DNA from: Chondrosia reniformis
Lineage: Eukaryota > Porifera > Demospongiae > Chondrillida > Chondrillidae
Direction: 5' to 3'
Length of the DNA: 64,000 nt
Assembly (NCBI GenBank): GCA_947172415.1
Contig: OX359190.1
Location: forward strand, 1,550,001 to 1,614,000
Within the stretch, counting starts at the first letter, position 1, and each line of letters starts with the position of its first letter. A program made the translations under genes and the position numbers. Of the stretch, positions 32,300 to 44,380 are shown piece after piece. Under the pieces are notes generated by a model. The model ran no database searches. It was not told the origin of the DNA and worked only from the letters and a program-made list of their open reading frames with translations.

Positions 32300-32699
32300 T
32301 ACGTATCTATCCTAAGCAAGAATTATAATTGACTGCCATGGCACTGTATACCTAAGGGGTAGTATATAATGTGATGTCATCTTAACCTTTAAAGTGTGTG
32401 TGGTCTTGTTTGGTCTCTTCTATATAGTTTGGGAATCTCTACAACTCAAGTGCTGGTGTGATTATCATTGACATCATAAATCACCTGACAAAAACTGCTA
32501 TTTTTGGCCCTGATCTGAATTCAAAAGGCAAAATTGTATAGTATTTAGATGATATTCATTGACAGTGATCCCTCAGGATGTTTCATCATGTTTACTAGAT
32601 AACTCTGCATGTAGACAGCTACTGTATAGATATATATCCCCTTCATATGCTACAGCAATATAATACATATACTACAGCAATATAATACATATTATACAT
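32300..32699. other. Intergenic, no recognised feature
   Basis: No gene recognised. A short direct repeat ACAGCAATATAATACATA occurs at about 32652 and 32673. Confidence 0.4.
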
Positions 32700-32779
32700 C
32701 TCTTCAGGTTTAGTTCCCCTATAGGCTCTTTTACAGAATAGGCATAGCATGTAGGAAAGTGGTATCTTAGATTTTTCAT
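32700..32779 (+). repeat. 5'-truncated copy of GGTTTAGTTCCC family
   Basis: It begins CTCTTCAGGTTTAGTTCCCC and runs to TTAGATTTTTCATATG. It lies about 340 bp upstream of the ETS promoter elements. Confidence 0.88.
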
Positions 32780-33122
32780 ATGTAAATCTTTCTCACAATG
32801 TATACTGAAGTGCACATAATGGCTATTTTGTACAACCTATAGGCATATAGCTTTTTACCTTCGGTTAAGATGGAGTTGTGGTTGATATACAAATGTTTAA
32901 TTTTATGTGAGTACATGTATATACTAAAATGTTTCAAGTAATGATATGGTTTTTATTTGATATTCCGCTATTTTGAGCATTTTCCCACTTTGCATACACT
33001 GCATACAGTCCTCTTTAAAAGTAATTACAACGCAACACTATAGTTTCTTCTGACATCAAGCGTCCTCTTAATTGCCGCTGCCACAGGAATGCACCATGTC
33101 GCGTGCGTGGGCGCCATTGAAA

Positions 33123-33136
33123 TGACGTCTATATAA
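33123..33136 (+). promoter_or_regulatory. CRE-like site and TATA box of the ETS gene
   Basis: TGACGTC (33123-33129), close to a CREB/ATF half-palindrome, abuts TATATAA (33130-33136). These lie 87 bp before the ATG, and GC-rich sequence (GCGTGCGTGGGCGCC) lies just upstream. The pattern suggests a focused, inducible promoter. Factor binding is inferred. Confidence 0.6.
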
Positions 33137-33222
33137 CCTACGGTTCGCCTGAAGCAAAGCAGAGAAAGTAAACGTTAAAAGTTTAATACAAGAATTTTAC
33201 GAAGTGTTTTGCTCTAGAAACA

Positions 33223-34734
33223 ATGTCCCTTACCTATAAAACACGCATGGACGATGATATTAAGCTGGTGAGTACTGTATACTGTAACGGCTGCATGATG
33301 CGTGCGTCACTTGTATCGTCATGCGTGGCTATCTTGCTTTAATGCTTCGCTGCACTTTTACTTTTAGCTATTCGATGACTCGTATCCTAGTGCATCGGAC
33401 TATTTCATAAAACAGGAATTGGCCAAGGAGCCTCAAGGATTAAAGGCCAATATTCTTCCAAGTTCCCCCAGTAGTATCATCTCTGGTAGTGCTGATTTCT
33501 TCGGCTCGGAATCGTCTATTCCAGGGTCTCTCAAGGGAAAGGAGAAAGGCGATGAAGCTAAGACGGTAGCAACATCTACAGCTTCTATTGAATCAGAGAC
33601 TAGTCAGCTATGTGACTACTTGCGTGGTTCGTCTGTTGCCGACACGCCCGCACCTTCACCGAATAGCGACGAAGAATCGGGAAATGGAGATAAGGACGGC
33701 TTTGTCGATATAAAGCCTGCTTTGAAAGATAAAATCCCAGAAGGTGTTCGCCTGCCACAAAGTAAGCATCTTAATTACTAACCAATATAGCGTTCTTTGT
33801 AATTTTACCTCAAGCAGCATTGCATTTTGAAAACTATCGGCTATAATATTGCTTTTAATTTTGCTTCATAGGAAAGGGAGGTATGCAATTGTGGCAGTTT
33901 TTGTACACTATTCTTGAAGACCAATACTTGGATCTGATCCAGTATACGACTGAAGGATCGAAGCTGGAGTTTCGCTTGCTGGAGCCAGATGCGGTGGCCA
34001 TTTGGTGGGGACACCAGAAGAACAGGCCAAACATGAACTATGATAAGCTCAGCCGATCTCTAAGATATTATTATGATAAGAAAATTATCCAAAAGGTCAA
34101 CGGAGAGAGATATGTGTACAGATTCTGCTGCGATCCAGAGTACCTGTACGAGGCCCTTGGGAATTCTGAGGCAAGGCCAAAGCTGAAAGAAATGCCCGAA
34201 GCTGCAAAAAGAGCGATGGACCACTCCCAGATCATGTACAATGAGTCCTTTCACCTTCCCTCAGGTGGTCAGATGTTGCGGGCCTTGTCTGCAGAACAGC
34301 TTGCTTCTTCCACTTTTAGTAGAAACATCGAGATGAATGCTCTCCCCATTCATGTGCGTCCAGCCCACGAGGTAGCATTTGAGAATATGTACACCCAACC
34401 AACGTATAATGACATAATGTACCAACAGGCCCCTCCCCCCAGCAGTGGTATGTTTGGTCCGGCATTCCCTCAAGAGTGGCCGGGTTACAGCATGTCATCA
34501 AATTCATCAGATCCCTGGGCATGCCACGCCCCTTTCCCCACACCCTGCAGTCAGTTTGATAATATGGTATATTCGGACAGTCATCCTATGCCAACTAGTT
34601 TGCCAACTCCTCCGTGTACATCCAACTGTCAAATTCCATCCTCTTGTCCACCAGCATCATTCAACTATCAGCCGCAGCAAGATTACAGACATCCAACACA
34701 ACATGCTCCGCTGCTGCGCTACGGCTCATTTTAA
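33223..34734 (+). CDS. ETS-domain transcription factor, PEA3/ETV1-4-5-like
   Basis: Three exons, 33223-33267, 33368-33761 and 33872-34734, join in phase to 433 codons. Introns are only 100 and 110 bp. The ETS DNA-binding domain spans residues about 151-235, from LQLW-like MQLWQFL through IWWGHQKNRPNMNYDKLSRS to GERYVYRFCCDP. The recognition-helix arginines of SRSLRYYY are present at about 208 and 211. The combination KNRP.MNYDKLSRSLRYYY and IQKV.GERYVY favours the PEA3 group over ETS1, GABPA or ERG, but the N-terminal acidic domain of ETV proteins is not obvious. Residues near 16-36 contain FIKQE, fitting a sumoylation consensus. The N-terminal half is Ser/Asp/Glu-rich, and the C-terminal tail is Pro/Ser/Tyr-rich and likely regulatory. 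It should be a nuclear activator binding GGAA sites, typically downstream of receptor-kinase/MAPK signalling. Confidence 0.92.
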
Positions 34735-34830
34735 CTAAAACACAGTAACAGTCATGGTTCATAGACTAAAAACTAACATGTTATATATTATAATGCTGGT
34801 TTTATATTTCATAGCTTTTGTATATAATAT

Positions 34831-34836
34831 AATAAA
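34831..34836 (+). terminator. Polyadenylation signal of the ETS gene
   Basis: AATAAA lies 97 bp after the stop codon. A second AATAAA near 35006-35011 is an alternative, immediately before the satellite begins. Confidence 0.6.
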
Positions 34837-35014
34837 TATATAATTTTCAAATACATTAGTTTTATACATGTATATAGTGCATTTATATATTTATTTATTC
34901 TATATATATACATACATATATAGCTCTCTCCATGCAAACATTACCTAGACACTACAGAATTGAAATTTAATGAACTACTGTATATAGCAACTAATTATGA
35001 ACTAAAATAAAAGT

Positions 35015-36044
35015 ACATTATATATTTAGTGCTATCACCTTTAATTTTCAAATGGCAGTTACAAAACTTAACTTGGTGACAGCATTCATTATTATGAGTC
35101 TATGAAAATTGGAGATATTGTTAAATGAGTTTGATGGGACTTAAAATTTGCCCTATCCCTAACCATAGAGTATAGCAGTAATTCAAAGTACATTAAGTGC
35201 TGTAACTCTTCAAATGGAGGGATATGTATCTAAAACTCTAGCTCAGTATTCACATATGATAAGGATGAAAGGTTTCCGCAATTTTTCATATCTACTCAAA
35301 TTTGCCTTATCTCTCACCATACGTTGACTTCATATAGCAGTTATTGCAAGTACATTTATGGCTCTAACTCTGCCAAATGAAGAGATATGTGTCTAAAACT
35401 CTAGCTCAGTATTCACAGAGATGTATGAAAGTTTTCCAATGAGTTTAGCAAATTTTCATATCTACTCAAATTTGCCCTATCTCTCACCTTACGTATATTA
35501 ACTTGGTTTAGCTGTAATTTAGAGTACATTAAGTGCTGTAACTCTTCCAAATGGAGAGATATATATCTAAAACTCTATGTCAGTATTCAAAGAGATGTAT
35601 GAAAGGTTTCCAATGAGTTTTGCAAATTTTGATATCTACTCAAATTTGCACTATCTCTCACCATACATAAACTTAGAGAGAGGTGAGGTCAGGGAGGAAG
35701 AACAAGGATCCAACTACTCTTCTCATCTAAATTGCTGTAACTCTTCCAAATGAAGAGATATGTATCTAAAACTCTAGCTCAGTATTCACAGATATGTATG
35801 AAAGGTTTCAAATGAGTTTTGCAAATTTTGATATTAGCTCAAATTTGCCCTATCTCTCACCATACATTAACTTTATATTCGTAGCAGTAATTTAAGTACC
35901 TTTATGGCTCTAACTCTGCCAAATGAACAGATATGGATCTGAAACTCTATCTGAGTATTCACAGAGGTGTATGAAAGGTTTCCAATGAGTTTTGCAAATT
36001 TTAATACCCACTTAAATTTGCTCTATCTCTCACCAGACATTAAC
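35015..36044 (+). repeat. 170-bp satellite, first block (diverged edge)
   Basis: About six monomers in the orientation CTCTTCCAAATGGAGAGATA, AGTATTCA, ATGAAAGG, CAATGAGTTT and CCCTATCTCTCACCATAC. The first monomers, next to the ETS gene, are the most diverged, as expected at an array edge. One monomer (about 35670-35730) carries an unrelated GC-richer insertion of about 60 bp. Confidence 0.9.
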
Positions 36045-37112
36045 TAACCCTAATTGCGTAATAATATAAATGGCCGACCATGAGTAGGTGTAAGAGTGAA
36101 AATGCGGTACTGTATATATTTTTGAAAAAATAGAGCTCTTTGAAAGATTTCTTATACACATGGATATGCACTGTGTAGTACTTGATTGTTGTTGAAGCAG
36201 TATATATCCACATATATTATATGGATGTCGTTAAAGTGAAATTTTGCCGATCGACGGCCAACGAAACTCCAAAGAAAAAAAGTTGGACCATACCGAACGC
36301 TACCATCCACGACGCTCAGAGGCCGGGATCGGTGGTAACGCTCTGCCGAGTTGAGCTTTGGGTGTCACTTGCGTGAGAAGAACCAGTTCTTCTCGATATG
36401 GCCGACTCATATGAATCCTTAAAGATATCAGATGCCAATCCCACATTACGTGGAACCCCCCCGAAATCCGGATTATTGGTGAGCACGTCTCTATGGCACC
36501 AACCGATTAGGAGACAGCTTCAGAGTCTAAGCGCTACCAACCCCTATGGGAACCGCTACCACCATAGAGATGTGTCCAGGTAGGCCTACTTTATAAGGTT
36601 TTGCGCTTTTATTTAAACAAGAAAATTTCAAAAGGAAACGATTGTGGTTGGCGCAATTCCATACTTAAGAATAGGGTATTTGCGAGAAAAATGTAGTCAA
36701 ATTATATCAAGTTAATTCGGGATGAGTTCATCGTTCCAAGCCATTTTAAAGGTATATCCAGTATTCGTGGTTCATCTAGAAACTAGGAAAAATGGATAGA
36801 ATCCTGTAAGTGTCTTGATTGGCGGAGGAGAACAACTTTTGTGGTCCCATGTAGAAACGATTTTAGCGAGAGGTGTTCCAATATGAACGTAAACTGGTAT
36901 AACCAGCCACACTCAATCTCAATTGCAGTAATAGCATAATGGCTACCTTCCTCTATATAAAGACCTTCTGACAGCTGCGTTTTGGACTGTCTCTGCGTGT
37001 TTCTAGTTGCCCCATTCATGTCAAACATTTCAACTTGGTATGTCGATAATTTGCATAATAGTATCGCACGATATATATTCTACACCATTTAAGATCGTAT
37101 AGTAGAAATTTA
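36045..37112 (-). mobile_element. 1.07-kb satellite-embedded segment, copy 1 (inverted relative to the rest)
   Basis: This is the only copy in this orientation and the most diverged. On the minus strand the 105-codon frame begins at 37019-37021 but is cut by TAG at 36783-36785, where the other copies have CAG. It also lacks one T just before that ATG. Most differences from the other copies within the frame change amino acids. Inverted termini are still visible: GACCATGAGTAGGTGTAAGA near 36076 against TACACCATTTAAGATCG near 37081. Confidence 0.8.
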
Positions 37113-39312
37113 ATGTACATTAGAGTGCTGTAGCTCTTCCAAATGAAGAGATATGTATCTAAAACTCTAGCTCACTATTCACAGAGATGTATGAAAGGTT
37201 TCCAATGAGTTTTGCAAATTTTCATAAACGCTCAAATTTGCCCTATCTCTCACTATACGTACATACATTAACTTTGTATAGCAGTAATTTAAAGTACATT
37301 AAGTGCTGTAACTCTTCCAAATGAAGAGATATCTATCTAAAACTCTAGCTCAGTATTAGCAGAGATGTATGAAAGGTTTACAATGAGTTTAGCAAATTTT
37401 GATATCAGCTCAAATTTGCCCTATCTCTCACCATACATTAACTTTGTATAGCAATAATTTAAAGTACATTGAGTGCTGTAACTCTTCCAAATGAACAGAT
37501 ATGTATCTAAAACTCTATGTCAGTATTCACAGAGATGTATGAAAGGTTTCCAATGAGTTTTGCAAATTTTAATATCAGCTCAAATATGCCCTATCTCTCA
37601 CCATACATTAACTTGGTTTAGCAGTAATTTAAAGTACATTTATGGCTCTAACTCTTCCAAATGAAGAGATATGTATCTAAAACTCTAGCTCAGTATTTAC
37701 AGAGATGTATGAAAGATTTCCAATGAGTTTAGCAAATTTTAATAACAGTTCAAATTTGCCCTATCTCTCACCATACATTAACTTTGTATAGCAGTAATTT
37801 AAAGTACATTTATGGCTCTAACTCTACCAAATGTACAGATATATGGATCTTAAACTCTAGCTCAGTATTCACAGGGATGTATGAAAGGTTTCCAATGAGT
37901 TTTGCAAATTTTAATATCAGCTCAAATATGCCCTATCTCTCACCATACATTAACTTGGTTTAGCAGTAATTTAAAGTACATTTATGGCTCTAACTCTTCC
38001 AAATGAAGAGATATGTATCTAAAACTCTAGCTCAGTATTTACAGAGATGTATGAAAGATTTCCAATGAGTTTAGCAAATTTTAATAACAGTTCAAATTTG
38101 CCCTATCTCTCACCATACATTAACTTTGTATAGCAGTAATTTAAAGTACATTTATGGCTCTAACTCTACCAAATGTACAGATATATGGATCTTAAACTCT
38201 AGCTCAGTATTCACAGGGATGTATGAAAGGTTTCCAATGAGTTTTGCAAATTTTCATAAACGCTGAAATTTGCCTTATCTCTCACCATACATTAACTTCG
38301 TAAAGCAGTAATTTAAAATACCTTTATGGCTCTAACTCTTCCAAATGAAGAGATTTTGATCTGAAACTCTATCTCAGTATTCACAGAGATGTATGAAAGG
38401 TTTCCAATGAGTTTTACAAATTTTGATATCAGCTCAAATTTGCCCTATCTCTAACCATACATTAACTTGGTATTCGTAGCAGTAATTTATAGTACCTTTA
38501 TGGCTCTAACTCTGCCAAATGAAAAGATAGGGATCTAAAACTCTAGCTCAGTATTCACAGAGATGTATGAAAGGTTTCCAATGAGTTTTGCAAATTTTGA
38601 TATCAGCTCAAATTTGCCCTATCTCTAACCATACATTAACTTTGTATTCGTAGCAGTAATTTATAGTACCTTTATGGCTCTAACTCTGCCAAATGAAAAG
38701 ATAGGGATCTAAAACTCTATCTCAGTATTCACAGAGATGTATGAAAGTTTTCCAATGAGTTTTGCAAATTTTGATATCAGCTCAAATTTGCCCTATCTCT
38801 AACCATACATTAACTTTGTATTCGTAGCAGTAATTTATAGTACCTTTATGGCTCTAACTCTGCCAAATGAAAAGATAGGGATCTAAAACTCTAGCTCAGT
38901 ATTCACAGAGATGTATGAAAGTTTTCCAATGAGTTTTGCAAATTTTGATATCAGCTCAAATTTGCCCTATCTCTAACCATACATTAACTTTGTATTCGTA
39001 GCAGTAATTTATAGTACCTTTATGGCTCTAACTCTGCCAAATGAAAAGATAGGGATCTAAAACTCTATCTCAGTATTCACAGAGATGTATGAAAGTTTTC
39101 CAATGAGTTTAGAAAATTTTCATATCAGCTCAAATTTGTCCTATATCTCACCATACATTAACTTTGTGTAGTAGTAATTTAAAGTACATTAGGTGCTGTA
39201 ACTCTTCCAAATGAACAGATATGTATCTAAAACTCTAGTTCAGTATTCAAAGAGATGTATGAAAGGTTTCCAATGAGTTTTGCAAATTTTCATATCAGCT
39301 CAAATTTGCCCT
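37113..39312 (+). repeat. 170-bp satellite, second block
   Basis: About 13 monomers in the same orientation as the first block. Local higher-order repeats are visible: a pair of monomers near 37600-37940 recurs at 37940-38280, and monomers at 38470, 38640, 38810 and 38990 are almost identical. It ends at the inversion junction. Confidence 0.95.
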
Positions 39313-40142
39313 GCGTATGGTGAGAGATAGGGCAAATGTAAAGATTTATGAAAATTTCAAATTCTCATTGGAAATGTGTTCATACATGTCTGTGAATGCT
39401 GACAGCAAGTTTAAGCTTCATATCTTTCCATTTGACAGAGTTAGAGCACCAAATGTACATTAATATACTGGAATACCAAATTAATGTATGGTGAGAGATA
39501 GGGCAAATGTAAAGATTTATGAAAATTTCAAATTCTCATTGGAAATGTTTCCTACATGTCTGTGAATGCTGACAGCAAGTTTGAGCTTCATATCTTTCCA
39601 TTTGACAGAGTTAGAGCACCAAATGTATATTAATATACTGGAATACCAAATTAATGTATGGTGAGAAATAGGGCAAATGTCAAGATTTATGAAAATTTCA
39701 AATTCTTATTGGAAATGTTTCATACATGTCTGTGAATGCTGACAGCAAGTTTGAGCTTCATATATTTCCATTTAACAGAGTTAGAGCACCAAATGTACAT
39801 TCATATACTGGAATACCAAATTAATGTATGGTGAGAGATAGGGCAAATGTAAAGATTTATGAAAATTTCAAATTCTCATTGGAAATGTTTCATACATGTC
39901 TGTGAATGCTGACAGCAAGTTTGAGCTTCATATCTTTCCATTTGACAGAATTAGAGCACCAAATGTACATTAATATACTGGAATACCAAATTAATGTATA
40001 GTGAGAGATAGGGCAAATGTAAAGATTTATGAAAATTTCAAATTCTCATTGGAAATGTTTCATACATGTCTGTGAATGCTGACGTTAAGTTAAAGCTTCA
40101 TATCTCTCCATTTGACAGAGCTACAGCACTCTAATGTACATT
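39313..40142 (-). repeat. 170-bp satellite, third block (reversed orientation)
   Basis: About five monomers reading GGTGAGAGATAGGGCAAATG on the plus strand, the reverse of blocks 1 and 2. They are more alike than in the left blocks. Confidence 0.95.
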
Positions 40143-41209
40143 AAATTTCTAGTAAACGACCTTAAATGGGTGTAGCATATATATCGTGCGATACTATTTT
40201 GCAAATTATCGGCATACGAAGTTAAAATGTTTTGACATGAATGGGGCAACTAGAAACACGCAGGGACAGTCCAGAACGCAGCTGTCAGAAGGTCTTTACA
40301 TAGAGGCAGGTAGCCATTATGCTATTACTGCAATTGAGATTGAGTGTGGCTGGTTATACCAGTTTACGTTCATATCGGAACACCTCTCGCTAAAATCGTT
40401 TCTACATGGGACCAGAAAAGTTGGTCTCCTCCGCCAATCAAGACACTTACAGGATTCTATCCATTTTTCCCAGTTTCTAGATGAACCACGAATACTGGAT
40501 ATACCTTTAAAATGGCTTGGAACGATGCACTCATCCCGAATTAACTTGATATAATTTGACTACATTTTTCTCGCAAATACCCTATTCTTAAGTATGGAAT
40601 TGCGCCAACCACAATCGTTTCCTTTTGAAATTTTCTTGTTTAAATAGAAGCGCAAAACCTTATAAAGTAGGCCTACCTGGACACATCTCTATGGTGGTAG
40701 CGGTTCCCATAGAGGTTGGTAGCGCTTAGACTCTGAAGCTGTCTCCTAATCGGTTGGTGCCATAGAGACGTGCTCACCAATAATCCGGATTTCGGGGGGG
40801 TTCCACGTAATGTGGGATTGGCATCTGATATCTTAGGATTCATATGAGTCGGCCATATCGAGAAGAACTGGTTCTTCTCACGCAAGTGACACCCAAAGCT
40901 CAACTCGGCAGAGCGTTACCACCGATCCCGGCCTCTGAGCGTCGTGGATGGTAGCGTTCGGTATGGTCCAACTTTTTTTCTTTGGAGTTTCGTTGGCCGT
41001 CGATCGGCAAAATTTCACTTTAACGACATCCATATAATATATGTGGATAGATACTGCTTCAACAACAATCAAGTACTACACAGTGCATATCCATGTGTAT
41101 AAGAAATCTTTCAAAGAGTTCTATTTTTTCAGAAATATATACAGTACGGCATGTTCACTCTTACACCTACTCAAGGTCGGCCATTTATAGTATTACGCAA
41201 TTAGGATTA
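40143..41209 (+). mobile_element. 1.07-kb satellite-embedded segment, copy 2
   Basis: GC-richer than the satellite around it. An open frame from ATG 40237 to TAA 40554 gives 105 codons, containing EIECGWLYQFTFISEHL and HLQDSIHFSQFLDEPRI. I do not recognise the product. On the minus strand two further frames (41072-40878 and 40903-40673, including DVVKVKFCRSTANETPKKK and HLREKNQFFSIWPTHM) overlap out of phase, as if one older coding region had been frameshifted. Termini CGACCTTAAATGGGTGTA (about 40157) and the reverse complement of the right end (CGACCTTGAGTAGGTGTA, about 41189) match at 15 of 18 positions, suggesting an old DNA transposon. The function is unknown. Confidence 0.7.
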
Positions 41210-44200
41210 GTTATGTATGATGAGAAATTTATGTAGAAATCAAAATTTCTAAAACTGTTTGGAAATGTTTCATACATGTCTGTGAATGTAGACACAAAGT
41301 TTAAACTTCATATTTAGCCATTTGACAGAGTTACAGCACTGAGTGTACATTGTATTAAGAAAATGTATGGGGAAAGATAGGGTAAATTTATGTAAAAATC
41401 AAAATTTCTAAAACTGTTTGGAAATGTTTCATACTTGTATATGAATGTGGATACCAAGTTTAAGCTTCAAATTTACCAATTTGACAGTTACATCACTAAA
41501 TGTACATTAAAGTTAATGTATGGTGAGAGATAGGGCAAATGTAAAGATTTATGAAAATTACAAATTCGCATTGGAAATGTTTCCTACATGTCTGTGAATG
41601 CTGACAGCAAGTTTGAGCTTCATATCTTTCCATTTGACAGAATTAGAGCACCAAATGTATATTAATATACTGGAATACCAAAATAATGTATAGTGAGAGA
41701 TAGGGCAAATGTAAAGATTTATGAAAATTTCAAATTCTCATTGGAAATGTTTAATACATGTCTGTGAATGCTGACAGCAAGTTTGAGCTTCATATCTTTC
41801 CATTTGATAGAGTTAGAGCACCAAATGTACATTCATATACTGGAATACCAAATTAATGTATGGTGAGAGATAGGGCAAATGTCAAGATTTATGAAAATTT
41901 CAAATTCTCATTGGAAATGTTTAATACATGTCTGTGAATGCTGACAGCAAGTTTGAGCTTCATATCTCTCCATTTGACAGAGTTAGAGCACCAAATGAAC
42001 ATTCATATACTGGAATACCAAATTAATGTATGGTGAGAGATAGGGCAAATGTAAAGATTTATGAAAATTACAAATTCTCATTGGAAATGTTTCCTACATG
42101 TCTGTGAATGCTGACAGCAAGTTTGAGCTTCATATCTTTCCATTTGACAGAATTAGAGCACCAAATGTATATTAATATACTGGAATACCAAATTAATGTA
42201 TAGTGAGAGATAGGGCAAATGTAAAGATTTATGAAAATTTCAAATTCTCATTGGAAATGTTTCATACATGTCTGTGAATGCTGACAGCAAGTTTAAGACT
42301 CATATCTCTCCATTTGACAGAGTTAGAGCACCAAATGTACATTCATATACTGGAATACCAAATTAATGTATAGTGAGAGATAGGGCAGATGTAAAGATTT
42401 ATAAAAATTTCAAATTCTCATTGGAAATGTTTCATACATGTCTGTGAATGCTGACAGCAAGTTTGAGCTTCATATCTCTCCATTTGACAGAGTTAGAGCA
42501 CCAAATGTACATTCATATACTGGAATACCAAATTAATGTATGGTGAGAGATAGGGCAAATGTAAAGATTTATGAAAATTTCAAATTCTCATTGGAAATGT
42601 TTCATACATGTCTGTGAATGCTGACAGCAAGTTTGAGCTTCATATCTTTCCATTTGACAGAATTAGAGCACCAAATGTACATTAATATACTGGTATACCA
42701 AATTAATGTATGGTGAGAGATAGGGCAAATGTAAAGATTTATAAAAATTTCAATAACTCTTTGGAAATGATTCAATCATGTTTGTGAATGCTGACACCAA
42801 GGTTTAGCTTATTAACGTTCCATTTTACAGAGTTAGAGTACCATAAGTACATTAAAGTATTGGTATACGAAATTAATGTATGGTGAGAGATAGGGCAAAT
42901 GTCAAGATTTATGAAAATTACAAATTCTCATTGGAAATGTTTCCTACATGTCTGTGAATGCTGACAGCAAGTTTGAGCTTCATATCTTTCCATTTGACAG
43001 AATTAGAGCGCCAAATGTACATTAATATACTGGAATACCAAATTAATGTATAGTGAGAGATAGGGCAAATGTAAAGATTTATGAAAATTTCAAATTCTCA
43101 TTGGAAATGTTTCATACATGTCTGTGAATGCTGAGAGCAAGTGTGAGCTTCATATCTTTCCATTTGATAGAGTTAGAGCACCAAATGTACATTCATATAC
43201 TGGAATACCAAATTAATGTATAGTGAGAGATAGGGCAAATGTAAAGATTTATGAAAATTTCAAATTCTCATTGGAAATGTTTCATACATGTCTGTGAATG
43301 CTGACAGAAAGTTTGAGCTTCATATCTTTCCATTTGACAAAGTTAGAGCACCAAATGTACATTCATATACTGGAATACCAAATTAATGTATGGTGAGAAA
43401 TAGGGCACGCGCAAATGTCAAGATTTATGAAAATTTCAAATTCTTATTGGAAATGTTTCCTACATGTCTGTGAATGCTGACAGCAAGTTTGAGCTTCATA
43501 TCTTTCCATTTGACAGAATTAGAGCACCAAATGTACATTCATATACTGGAATACCAAATTAATGTATAGTGAGAGATAGGGCAAATGTCAAGATTTATGA
43601 AAATTTCAAATTCTCATTGGAAATGTTTCATACATGTCTGTGAATGCTGACAGCAAGCTTGAGCTTCATATCTTTCCATTTGACAGAGTTAGAGCACCAA
43701 ATGTACATTAATATACTGGAATACCAAATTAATGTATGGTGAGAGATAGGGCAAATGTAAAGATTTATGAAAATTTCAAATTCTCATTGGAAATGTTTCA
43801 TACATGTCTGTGAATGCTGACAGCAAGTTTGAGCTTCATATCTTTCCATTTGACAGAGTTAGAGCACCAAATGTACATTCATATACTGGAATACCAAATT
43901 AATGTATGGTGAGAGATAGGGCAAATGTAAAGTTTTATGAAAATTTCAAATTCTCATTGGAAATGTTTCATACATGTCTGTGAATGCTGACAGCAAATTT
44001 GAGCTTCATATCTTTGACAGAGTTAGAGCACCAAATGTACATTCATATACTGGAATACCAAAATAATGTATGGTGATAGATAGAGCAAATGTCAAGATTT
44101 ATGAAAATTTCAAATTCTCATTGAAAATGTTTCATACATGTCTGTGAATGCTGACAGCAAGTTTGAGCTTCATATCTTTGACAGAGTTAGAGCACCAAAT

Positions 44201-44380
44201 GTACATTCATATACTGGAATACCAAAATAATATATGGTGATAGATAGGGCAAATGTAAAGATTTATGAAAATTTCAAATTCTCATTGGAAATGTTTCAAA
44301 CATGTCTGTGAATGCTGACGTTAAGTTAAAGCTTCATATCTCTCCATTTGACAGAGCTACAGCACTCTAATGTACATTAA
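41210..44380 (-). repeat. 170-bp satellite, fourth block
   Basis: About 18-19 monomers. The first two after the segment are a distinct type (ATTTCTAAAACTGTTTGGAA; GGGGAAAGATAGGGTAAATT). Most of the rest are type A (TGACAGCAAGTTTGAGCTTC), with one type B (TGACACCAAGGTTTAGCTTA) at about 42730-42890. A 4-bp insertion GCGC-like (GGGCACGCGCAAATG) lies at 43405. Confidence 0.95.

Noticed and set aside
40186..40236. Extension of the 105-codon frame to 122 codons
   Set aside because: The extra 17 codons begin at GTG; an animal gene would be expected to start at the ATG at 40237.
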